28,227 nt of DNA. Source: SZAS-18 sp031370675 (GTDB taxonomy: Bacteria; Verrucomicrobiota; Verrucomicrobiia; Chthoniobacterales; SZAS-18). The position numbers and the translations under genes were made by a program. The notes under the pieces were generated by a model that worked only from the letters and a program-made list of their open reading frames with translations, did no database searches and was not told the origin of the DNA. The DNA lies in the NCBI GenBank assembly GCA_031370675.1, contig JANMQT010000204.1, forward strand, positions 1 through 28,227. The letters are read 5' to 3'. Shown piece after piece: positions 7,533 to 14,274 of this stretch; the stretch's first letter is position 1; each line of letters begins with the position of its first letter.

Positions 7533-8288
7533 CTACATCCCGCTGGGATGGTCAATAAATTCCCACGGCACTCCCAGTTTCGCGGAGAGATGCGCGGCGA
7601 GTGCCTTCACGCCGAAGGTCTCGGTCGCGTAGTGGCCGCCGTAGAGAATGTTGATGCCCAGCTCTTCCGCGAGCCCAAAGGTCCAATGCTGGCCCTCCCC
7701 CGTGACAAAGGTGTCGACGCCGCAGGCCGCCACGTCGCGCGCTTCGGACCCCGCGCCACCGGTGATCACGCCGACCACACCCACCTGTTTTGATCCGCCC
7801 GGGCAGACCGTGACGCGGCCGCCCACCGCGAACTCGAGGCGCCGCACCAGCTCGTCGCGCGCGATATCGAGTCGCGCCTTCTGACCCAGCAGGGTGCCCT
7901 TGCCGTCGAGGAAGGGTTCCGGATTCTGCAGCCCGAGCGCCTTCGCGAGCAGCGCGTTGTTTCCAAATTCGGGGTGCACATCCAGCGGCAGATGCGCGCT
8001 GTAGACCGCAAGCCCGGCTTCGATCGCGGCGCGCCAAAGGTGAAACCAGCGCCCCCGCAGCGGCTGCAGACCACCCCAGAACAGCCCGTGGTGCACCAGC
8101 AGGAGATCCACCCCGCGTTCGATGGCGCGCGCCATGGTGGTGACGTTGGCATCCACCGCCGCCCCCACCTTCGTCACGCGGTTCCCGGCATTCTCCAGCT
8201 GGAGCCCGTTGCACGCGTTTGGCCAGTCGCCGATTTCGTCGAGGCGCAGCAATTGATCGAGATAGGTGCGGACTTCGGAGAGGGTCAT
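7533..8288 (-). CDS. Nif3-like dinuclear metal centre protein (YbgI/NIF3 family)
   Basis: A 251-residue Nif3 family protein. Hallmarks are the N-terminal DWPNACNGLQLE, VDANVTTMARAIERGVDLLLVHHGLFWGG (the HH metal-ligand motif at about residue 65-66), YSAHLPLDVHPEFGNN, and the C-terminal VTGEGQHW and GGHYATETFGVKAL, whose histidine and glutamate complete the dinuclear site. Family members are widespread. Databases often name them GTP cyclohydrolase 1 type 2, but the in vivo role is unsettled. The start at 8288 gives the typical MTLSEVRTYLDQLL; a longer reading to 8393 adds an atypical arginine-rich segment. It is transcribed divergently from ychF across 107 bases. Confidence 0.9.
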   Translation of the reverse strand: MTLSEVRTYLDQLLRLDEIGDWPNACNGLQLENAGNRVTKVGAAVDANVTTMARAIERGVDLLLVHHGLFWGGLQPLRGRWFHLWRAAIEAGLAVYSAHLPLDVHPEFGNNALLAKALGLQNPEPFLDGKGTLLGQKARLDIARDELVRRLEFAVGGRVTVCPGGSKQVGVVGVITGGAGSEARDVAACGVDTFVTGEGQHWTFGLAEELGINILYGGHYATETFGVKALAAHLSAKLGVPWEFIDHPSGM

Positions 8289-8395
8289 AAGGCGGGGAAC
8301 GCGACGCAAAAGTTGCACGCATCGCCCGGGAGGGCTAATGACGACGTCCGCCCGCTCCGGGCGACCCGGTCGTTCACCCCCATCATTTTCCATTC

Positions 8396-9532
8396 ATGCT
8401 CAGCGCGGGAATCGTCGGTCTGCCCAACGTGGGCAAGTCCACCCTCTTCAACGCGGTCACGCGCACGCGCAAGGCGCAGGCGGCCAATTACCCGTTCTGC
8501 ACGATCGATCCAAACGTCGGCGTCGTGACCGTTCCGGACGCCCGCCTCACCGTACTCAGCAAGATCTCCGGCTCGCAAAAGCTCATTCCCGCCGCGATTA
8601 ACTTCGTCGATATCGCCGGGCTTGTGAGGGGTGCCAGCGCCGGCGAGGGCCTCGGCAACCAGTTCCTTACCCACATTCGCGAGACGGACGCCATCGTGCA
8701 GGTGGTGCGTTGCTTCGAGGATTCCGAAATCCATCACGTCAGCGGTACGGTCGACCCGGTGCGCGACATCGAGGTCATCAACACGGAATTGATTCTCGCC
8801 GATCTCGCCTCCGCGCAGAAGCGCCGCGACCGCCAGGCCAAGTCCGCGAAATCCGGCGACAAGCTTGCCCAAGCCGAGATCATGCTGCTCGATCGCCTCA
8901 TCCCGCATCTCGATACCGGCAAACCCGCGCACATTTTCACGGTCAACGACGAGGAGAAGAAAGTGCTCAAGTCGTTCTTCCTCCTTTCCTCCAAACCCAC
9001 CATTTTCGCCTGCAACGTCGCAGAGGCGGATCTCGCGGCGTTCGCGGACGGCAAGACCGACACCTCGACGCCCGCCGGCAAACACGTCGCCGCTGTGCGC
9101 GACTACGTGCAGAACCATCTCGAGACCGAGGCGGTCGTGATCAGCGCCCAAATTGAAAGCGAGCTGGTCGATCTCTCCGAGGAAGAGGCCGCCGGCTACC
9201 TGAAGGAGCTCGGCGTCGGCGAGGAAGGCAGCGGCGTCAGCGCCTTGATTCGCGCGGTCTATCATCTGCTCGGCCTGCAAACCTATCTCACCACGGGTGA
9301 AAAGGAGACGCGCGCCTGGACCATCCACAAGGGCGACAAGGCGCCGGTCGCAGCCGGCGTGATCCACTCCGATTTTGAGCGCGGCTTCATCGCCGCGGAA
9401 GTCACCGCCTACGATGAACTCGTGAAATACGGCTCGTTTGCCAAGGCCCGCGAGGCCGGCCGCCTGCGCATCGAAGGCAAGGAATACGTCATGCAGGACG
9501 GCGACGTGGTGGAGTTCCGCTTCAACGTCTGA
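8396..9532 (+). CDS. ychF: Ribosome-binding ATPase YchF (Obg-like)
   Basis: A 378-residue P-loop protein of the Obg/YchF family, which prefers ATP and binds ribosomes. The G1 motif GLPNVGKST is at residues 8-16 and G3 DIAGLVRGAS begins at D72. The specificity motif is the YchF-type NVAE in ACNVAEADL rather than NKxD, which explains ATP preference in this family. A coiled-coil insertion of charged residues follows G3. The C-terminal TGS domain ends with the highly conserved GKEYVMQDGDVVEFRFNV. The length is slightly above the usual 363. The start at 8396 leads straight into the strand before G1. The gene ends 12 bases before the convergent MoxR gene. Confidence 0.97.
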   Translation: MLSAGIVGLPNVGKSTLFNAVTRTRKAQAANYPFCTIDPNVGVVTVPDARLTVLSKISGSQKLIPAAINFVDIAGLVRGASAGEGLGNQFLTHIRETDAIVQVVRCFEDSEIHHVSGTVDPVRDIEVINTELILADLASAQKRRDRQAKSAKSGDKLAQAEIMLLDRLIPHLDTGKPAHIFTVNDEEKKVLKSFFLLSSKPTIFACNVAEADLAAFADGKTDTSTPAGKHVAAVRDYVQNHLETEAVVISAQIESELVDLSEEEAAGYLKELGVGEEGSGVSALIRAVYHLLGLQTYLTTGEKETRAWTIHKGDKAPVAAGVIHSDFERGFIAAEVTAYDELVKYGSFAKAREAGRLRIEGKEYVMQDGDVVEFRFNV

Positions 9533-9544
9533 TTGGCTGGGGGC

Positions 9545-10531
9545 CTACGCGCCGCGCAGCGCTTCCTCGATGATCCGATCAGCGGTCACGCCCTCGGCTT
9601 CGCCCTCGAAATTCAGGATCAGGCGGTGCCGCAGCGCGGCCAGCGCGGCGCGATCCAGGTCGGCCTTCGCCACGTGGTAGCGGCCGTCGAGCAACGCGTA
9701 AATCTTGCCCGCGAGAATCAGGGCCTGCACTCCGCGCGGGCTCGCACCGTAGCGCACGTATTTTTTTGCCAGCGGTGTGGCGCGTTCGCTCTCGGGATGC
9801 GTCGCCAGCACGAGGTGAATCGCATGCGCCTGAATTTCCCGCGTCATCGGCACCTCGCGCACCAGCTCGCGCAGCGATGAGACATCCGCCGCGGTGATCA
9901 CCTTGTGCACGGTCGGCACGTGCGACTCCGTCGTGCGCTCGATGATCGTGTGGAGATCCTCCTCCGACGGATAACCAATCTTGAGCTTGAAGAAAAAGCG
10001 GTCGAGCTGCGCCTCGGGCAGCGGATAGGTGCCCTCCATTTCGAGCGGGTTCTGCGTCGCCAGCACGAGGAATGGCGCCTGCATCTTCCGCGTCTCGCCC
10101 GCCACCGTGACCTGCTTCTCCTGCATCGCCTCCAGCAACGCGCTCTGGGTCTTCGGCGTCGCGCGATTGATTTCGTCGGCCAGCAAAAGGTTCGTGAAAA
10201 TCGGGCCCGGCTGGAATTCGAAGACGCGCCGGCCCGTCTCGTCCTCGCGGATGATATTCGTGCCGATGACGTCGGCCGGCATCAGGTCCGGCGTGAACTG
10301 GATGCGCGAGAAATGGAGGTCGACCGCTGCGGCCAGCGTGCGGACCAGAGCCGTCTTGCCGAGACCGGGCGCGCCCTCGAGGAGGACGTGGCCATCGGCA
10401 AAGAGCGCAGCGAGCACGCCCTCGATGACCTCATCCTGGCCCACGATGACGCGCTGCAGCTCCGCTTTGAGCCGGTGGAAATCGTCACGGAATTTGGCGG
10501 CGCGTTCGGCCACCGCGGCAGTTTCGGTCAT
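9545..10531 (-). CDS. MoxR-family AAA+ ATPase
   Basis: A 328-residue AAA+ ATPase. Walker A GAPGLGKT is at residues 53-60 and Walker B LLLADE at about 115-120. The MoxR signature INRATPKTQSALLEAMQEKQ follows, then ATQNPLEMEGTYPLPEAQLDRF and the sensor 2 region YGASPRGVQAL. MoxR proteins act as chaperones for metal insertion or complex assembly, often with DUF58 and von Willebrand A (VWA) proteins. Here it is the last gene of a minus-strand cluster: downstream comes convergent ychF, so the usual DUF58/VWA partners are missing locally. Upstream are a 47-aa membrane protein (95-base gap) and a coiled-coil membrane protein. The start at 10531 has no Shine-Dalgarno. Confidence 0.94.
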   Translation of the reverse strand: MTETAAVAERAAKFRDDFHRLKAELQRVIVGQDEVIEGVLAALFADGHVLLEGAPGLGKTALVRTLAAAVDLHFSRIQFTPDLMPADVIGTNIIREDETGRRVFEFQPGPIFTNLLLADEINRATPKTQSALLEAMQEKQVTVAGETRKMQAPFLVLATQNPLEMEGTYPLPEAQLDRFFFKLKIGYPSEEDLHTIIERTTESHVPTVHKVITAADVSSLRELVREVPMTREIQAHAIHLVLATHPESERATPLAKKYVRYGASPRGVQALILAGKIYALLDGRYHVAKADLDRAALAALRHRLILNFEGEAEGVTADRIIEEALRGA

Positions 10532-10626
10532 GACGCGGAAACCTATCGGCGAGATCGGTGCAATGAACAGGACATTTTCGTTTGGTCGATGAAGGAAGGG
10601 GTGTTGGATGAACTCGCCGGACTCAT

Positions 10627-10770
10627 CTACTTGGCGGGCGCGGTGACGAACTCACTGGGGTCCAGCGGCACGTACGCGCACTTCCGGGCGAGAATCGCCA
10701 AGATGAGCAGGCCGCAGATCAGCCAGATTACCAGCGCGACAAGACGTGACGGATGCGCTGCTGCTTTCAT
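10627..10770 (-). CDS. Single-pass membrane micro-protein, 47 aa
   Basis: A short frame begins ATG at 10770 and ends TAG at 10629-10627. It encodes a basic N terminus (MKAAAHPSR), one strong transmembrane helix (LVALVIWLICGLLILAILA, about residues 10-28), then a short RKCAYVPLDPSEF tail. By the positive-inside rule the N terminus would be cytoplasmic, although RK after the helix makes orientation uncertain. It sits between the coiled-coil membrane protein and MoxR on the same strand, so a role in that cluster is plausible. No Shine-Dalgarno is visible. No family is recognised; position and clean topology are the support. Confidence 0.6.
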   Translation of the reverse strand: MKAAAHPSRLVALVIWLICGLLILAILARKCAYVPLDPSEFVTAPAK

Positions 10771-10796
10771 GGGATCACGTTCGATGGCAGCGCGGA

Positions 10797-10905
10797 TAGG
10801 GTCATCACAAAATTACCAAATTCAGATTCTGGAAAATGATCGGTTCAAATCCGCTCAACCCAATCTTGTTAATGTAGAAATTTAGTAATCCAGTTACGAA
10901 CGGTT
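10797..10905. other. AT-rich intergenic island in the MoxR cluster
   Basis: This stretch of the 164-base gap is markedly richer in A and T than the rest of the window, with runs such as AAAATTACCAAATTC and GTAGAAATTTAGTAATCC. It lies upstream of the micro-protein and MoxR on the minus strand and could hold an internal promoter. No convincing -35/-10 pair was found. Confidence 0.35.
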
Positions 10906-10934
10906 ATCCACTACAGGCTCAGGATCCTCCACCG

Positions 10935-12593
10935 CTATTCTGCCGGCCGGATCGCCTCGAAGTATTTGCGCACGTAAAACCGCGCGCCCAGCGGGATGTT
11001 TTCCTGCTCCACCGCGTCCTCCGCGGCGGGCGCCATCACCCCATAGAGATTGCGGTACGCGGCGGACGACTTTCCGCCCGCACCGGCGGATTGCATGAAT
11101 TCCTGGAGAGACGCGCCATCGCCCAGCAGGCCTTCGAGCCGGCGCGCTGGTCCCTCGGCCGCTTTGGCTTCAGGCAACCTGTCGGCGAACAGCCGCTCGC
11201 TCGTGCCGCGATCTTTCTCGGTTCCGGGTTGACCGCCCGGGACCTCGCCTCCTTCCGGCTTCGGTGTGCCGCCGGCCGGTGGAGGCTGACCACCCGGCTC
11301 CGGCAGCGGAAGGCGGATGAGGGCGCGCGATGCGGCATCCCCAGCTTCCTTGTCCGCGCCACCGGACTGCTTCAATCTCTCCAGGGCGTTGATCAATTCC
11401 TGCAGGGTCCTGGCATTCAGCGGCACCCGCGCCGAGGACGATCCCTTGCTGTCACCGGGCTTCGATGGACCCGGCTTGCCGGCCGGCTTGCCCACTTGCT
11501 TCAACAGTTCCGCAAGGCGCTGGAGAAGTTGTTGCACCTGCTCGGAGCGGCCGGCCTGGGCGGCCTGCGCCGTCTGCTCCATCTGCCGGGCCACCTCGTT
11601 CTTCTGCTCGGCGCTGAGCTTGCCGGCCTGTTCCTGCATGGACCGCGCCAGCTCCTCCATTTGCCTGGCGGCGTCCCCGCGCTGCTTGAGCTTCTGCAGC
11701 AAATTTTCGAGCTGCCGCCCGGCCTCGGGCGCGTCGCCGCGCTGCAACGCGTCCGCCGCATCCTTGCCCTCGGGAGTGCGGGCGAGCGCCTCCGCCAGCG
11801 CCGCCAGTTCTTCGGGCGAGGCCTGTGGCGCGTTCGCATTCTGCTGCATTTCGCGCAGCATCGCCTCAAGCGCGGAAATCTCGCGGAGCGCCCACTGGTC
11901 CGCATCCCGGTCCTTCGCCGCGCGCTCCTTCAACCGTGCGGCACGCTCCTGCATTTCCCGGGCAAGTTTTGCGAGGTCCTCGTCATTCCGGGTCTCCGCG
12001 GCTTTCGCCAGCTCGGCCGCAATTTGCTCGAGGGTCTTCGCCTGACCCTCGACCCTCGCCTGCGCAACCGGATCCGGGCGGTTCGCGCGCGCGAGCAACG
12101 CCGCCTGCCACGAAAGCAGCGCGATCGAAGCGAGCGGCGCGAGCACCCAGAGGAACTGCCGCGGAAAGCGCAGCGGAATCCATGACTTGATCTCAAACCT
12201 CGCCGCGAAGCGCTCACATTCGTCGATCGCGAGGGCTTCAAATTCCGCGCCGGCCGGCCGCTGCGCGAAGGCCAGCGCGGTCTGAAAGCGATCGCGTGTA
12301 CCCGCGAGTCGATCCAGGGCCACGGCGGTCGAGGCGACCGATCGAAAGCCGAAGGCCGCCAGCCCGAGCGTGCCCGCGATCCAGACGGCGAGCGCCGTCA
12401 CGATGAGCGTGGAGTCCACGACCGGGACGCCGCGCAGGAAATTGGCCATCGCCCAGAAGAGCGCGCCGAGCGCCACGCAGAGCCCGAAGCGGGCCGACCC
12501 CGCGATGGTGGACTGGAGGGCAAAGCGCCGGCGGGCCGCGGCTAGCTGGCGCCGGAGCGCCGTGACCGCCGCTGGTTGGAATGCGACCGCCAT
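10935..12593 (-). CDS. Coiled-coil membrane protein of MoxR cluster (DUF4175-like layout)
   Basis: A 552-residue protein. Two transmembrane helices are visible near residues 35-55 and 62-82, with a third at about 145-165. A long, highly charged region of predicted coiled coil follows (about 180-380), rich in Ala, Glu, Gln and Arg, with repeats such as LAKAAETRNDEDLAKLAREM. Next is a Gly/Pro-rich linker (about 380-460). The C terminus ends in an ordered block, YRNLYGVMAPAAEDAVEQE then IPLGARFYVRKYFEAI. This layout matches large membrane proteins encoded next to MoxR ATPases. A scaffold or adaptor role in the envelope is inferred. The ATG at 12593 is divergent from hpt across 118 bases. Confidence 0.8.
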   Translation of the reverse strand: MAVAFQPAAVTALRRQLAAARRRFALQSTIAGSARFGLCVALGALFWAMANFLRGVPVVDSTLIVTALAVWIAGTLGLAAFGFRSVASTAVALDRLAGTRDRFQTALAFAQRPAGAEFEALAIDECERFAARFEIKSWIPLRFPRQFLWVLAPLASIALLSWQAALLARANRPDPVAQARVEGQAKTLEQIAAELAKAAETRNDEDLAKLAREMQERAARLKERAAKDRDADQWALREISALEAMLREMQQNANAPQASPEELAALAEALARTPEGKDAADALQRGDAPEAGRQLENLLQKLKQRGDAARQMEELARSMQEQAGKLSAEQKNEVARQMEQTAQAAQAGRSEQVQQLLQRLAELLKQVGKPAGKPGPSKPGDSKGSSSARVPLNARTLQELINALERLKQSGGADKEAGDAASRALIRLPLPEPGGQPPPAGGTPKPEGGEVPGGQPGTEKDRGTSERLFADRLPEAKAAEGPARRLEGLLGDGASLQEFMQSAGAGGKSSAAYRNLYGVMAPAAEDAVEQENIPLGARFYVRKYFEAIRPAE

Positions 12594-12711
12594 TCGGTCC
12601 GAAAGCTAGCGGCAGTGCGACCCCGCGCCAAGCGCCGAATCGCCGCCGTAAAAATGCCGGGCGCATTTCCTTTGTGCCGGACGCGCTTTGCGGTTAATTC
12701 GCCCCACCGCC

Positions 12712-13269
12712 ATGCTTGGAGACCTCGCCCGAATCCTTTATCACGAATCCACCATTCTGAGCCGGCTCGACGAGCTGGCGGATCAGATCACGCGCGATTT
12801 CCGCAAGAAAGAGCTGACGGTGGTCGCCGTGCTCAACGGCAGCTTTATGTTCATGGGTGATCTGCTGCGGCGGATTCCGCTGCCGCTGCGGGTCGACTGC
12901 ATCAGCGTCGCCAGCTATCACGGCGGCACGGAAAGCACAGGGCGCGTGACCTTCGACCAACTGACCCCGCCCGACGTGCGCGGTCGGCACGTCCTGATTC
13001 TCGACGACATCCTCGACAGCGGGCACACATTGCACGCCATCCGCGAGAAAATCGGCACCGAGCGCCCAAAGAGCATCAAGAGCTGCGTGCTCCTGCGGAA
13101 GAACAAGGTGCGCGCCAAGCCAATCGATGCGGATTACGTGGGCTTCAACATCGAGGACGAATTCGTAGTGGGTTACGGCCTCGATTTCCAGGAGAAATAC
13201 CGCAACCTGCCCTGTATCGGCGTGCTGCATCCCAAGGTTGTCAAGATTGGGCTCGCCGCGGCGAAGTGA
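12712..13269 (+). CDS. hpt: Hypoxanthine phosphoribosyltransferase
   Basis: A 185-residue type I phosphoribosyltransferase that salvages hypoxanthine and guanine to IMP and GMP using PRPP. The PRPP-binding motif VLILDDILDSGHT spans residues 95-107. Other family segments are VVAVLNGSFMFMGDLLRRI, SYHGGTESTGRV and the C-terminal DEFVVGYGLDFQEKYRNLP, with the flavour typical of this enzyme. The ATG at 12712 was preferred to an upstream TTG at 12688, which would add eight residues. The leader is CCACCGCC with no Shine-Dalgarno. moaD starts one base after the stop, so the two are almost certainly co-translated. Confidence 0.95.
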   Translation: MLGDLARILYHESTILSRLDELADQITRDFRKKELTVVAVLNGSFMFMGDLLRRIPLPLRVDCISVASYHGGTESTGRVTFDQLTPPDVRGRHVLILDDILDSGHTLHAIREKIGTERPKSIKSCVLLRKNKVRAKPIDADYVGFNIEDEFVVGYGLDFQEKYRNLPCIGVLHPKVVKIGLAAAK

Positions 13270-13270
13270 C

Positions 13271-13516
13271 ATGAAACTGACGGTCCAATATTTTTCCCGC
13301 CTGCGCGACCTGACGTCCGCCGACGAAGAGCAACTCGAGGTCGAGCCCGGCCTCAATGTGCAGGGGCTGTTGCGGCGGCTCTATCTGCGCCACGCCGGAC
13401 TCGGCGCCTGGAATGCGCACATGCTGGTCGCGGTCGACGTCGAGTACGTCGAGCGCGGCCATTTGCTGAAGGACGGCGATGTGATCTCGGTGATGCCACC
13501 GGTGCAGGGCGGGTGA
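13271..13516 (+). CDS. moaD: MoaD/ThiS-family sulfur carrier (molybdopterin synthase small subunit)
   Basis: An 81-residue ubiquitin-fold protein. It begins MKLTVQYFSRLRDLT and ends VISVMPPVQGG. The terminal Gly-Gly is the thiocarboxylation site that donates sulfur for molybdopterin (or thiazole in ThiS proteins). The PPVQGG ending and length favour MoaD over ThiS. It starts one base after hpt, implying translational coupling. No moaE, moeB or other cofactor genes are adjacent, so the assignment to molybdopterin synthesis comes from sequence alone. XdhC and a MocA-like enzyme, both molybdoenzyme-related, lie 11 kb downstream. Confidence 0.85.
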   Translation: MKLTVQYFSRLRDLTSADEEQLEVEPGLNVQGLLRRLYLRHAGLGAWNAHMLVAVDVEYVERGHLLKDGDVISVMPPVQGG

Positions 13517-13533
13517 CTCAATCTTAGTTTTCC

Positions 13534-13550
13534 GATTGCGGATTGCGGAT
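13534..13550. repeat. Tandem GATTGCG heptamer
   Basis: GATTGCG occurs twice in direct tandem (13534-13547) and is followed by a third partial GAT, in the short gap between moaD and the lipoprotein gene. It may be a copy of a dispersed intergenic repeat. Confidence 0.4.
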
Positions 13551-13572
13551 TTCTGAAACGCACAATTAGACT

Positions 13573-14139
13573 ATGCCGATGAAAATCTGCGTCGCCGCGT
13601 TGCTATGCTTGCCGCTGCTCCTCGCCGGCTGCGAAACCCCGGCGACCGCCCCTGCCTCCGGCGCCTACACGGTGCAGAACATCAAGGCGGGCGGAACGGG
13701 CACGGGCGGCGAGGCGCCCGTGCGCATCAAGCTTTCGTCGGCCGGCAATTTCTCGGAGGCGGACCTGTCGTCGATCGTCGCGTACGTGAAAATCGTCGCC
13801 AAACGGGAAGCCACCAAGCAGCAGGCGATGGTCGCGCAGCAGCGCGCCCACGCCATTGCAGCCAAAATGTCGCCCACGGCCCGCGCGCAAACGCGCTACA
13901 TCGCGGTCGAAACCGTGCGCAGCGCCGCCGACTTCCGAACGCAGCCAGCGATATATATCGAAGGCCCGACTCCGACGGCCGGCCCGGCGCCCAAATTCGA
14001 ACGCAGCGTGATGATCTTTGACACCCAGCGGCAGACCCTCGTCGGCAACGCCGTGTACGACATCAACAGCACCCCCGCGGTCGGGACCAACGCCAAGTTC
14101 GAGACCTACACCGCGCGGTACGTCGGCGGAGGAGGATAA
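13573..14139 (+). CDS. Putative lipoprotein of unknown function
   Basis: A 188-residue lipoprotein. The signal peptide MKICVAALLCLPLLLAGC carries a good lipobox, LLAGC, with the lipidated cysteine at residue 20. The mature protein has a Thr/Gly-rich start and a helical middle with QQAMVAQQRAHAIAAKM. It then has a beta-rich end (YIAVETVRS, KFERSVMIFDTQ, LVGNAVYDI). I know no family with this layout. It follows moaD by 56 bases on the same strand and may be co-transcribed. An ATG at 13573 and another at 13579 are both possible starts. The lipoprotein signal and codon use make it a real gene. Confidence 0.8.
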   Translation: MPMKICVAALLCLPLLLAGCETPATAPASGAYTVQNIKAGGTGTGGEAPVRIKLSSAGNFSEADLSSIVAYVKIVAKREATKQQAMVAQQRAHAIAAKMSPTARAQTRYIAVETVRSAADFRTQPAIYIEGPTPTAGPAPKFERSVMIFDTQRQTLVGNAVYDINSTPAVGTNAKFETYTARYVGGGG

Positions 14140-14142
14140 GGC

Positions 14143-14269
14143 AAAGGAACCGGGAACAAGGAGAAAAGAGGAAGAAGGAAAGAGGAATTTCAGGTCGCCG
14201 AATTCCGCGCTCAAAACTTGTGACTCGTCACTCATCACACTTTCTTGTTCCTTTGTTCCTTGTTCCTTT
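14143..14269. repeat. Polypurine/polypyrimidine inverted repeat before glgE
   Basis: AAAGGAACCGGGAACAA (14143-14159) and TTGTTCCTTGTTCCTTT (14253-14269) can pair at 15 of 17 positions around a 93-base interior. The left side continues as a nearly pure purine tract to about 14187. The right side contains repeated TTGTTCC units and ends 5 bases before the glgE start. It may be a stable hairpin, a triplex-prone tract, or a dispersed repeat. Confidence 0.6.
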
Positions 14270-14274
14270 CCTGA

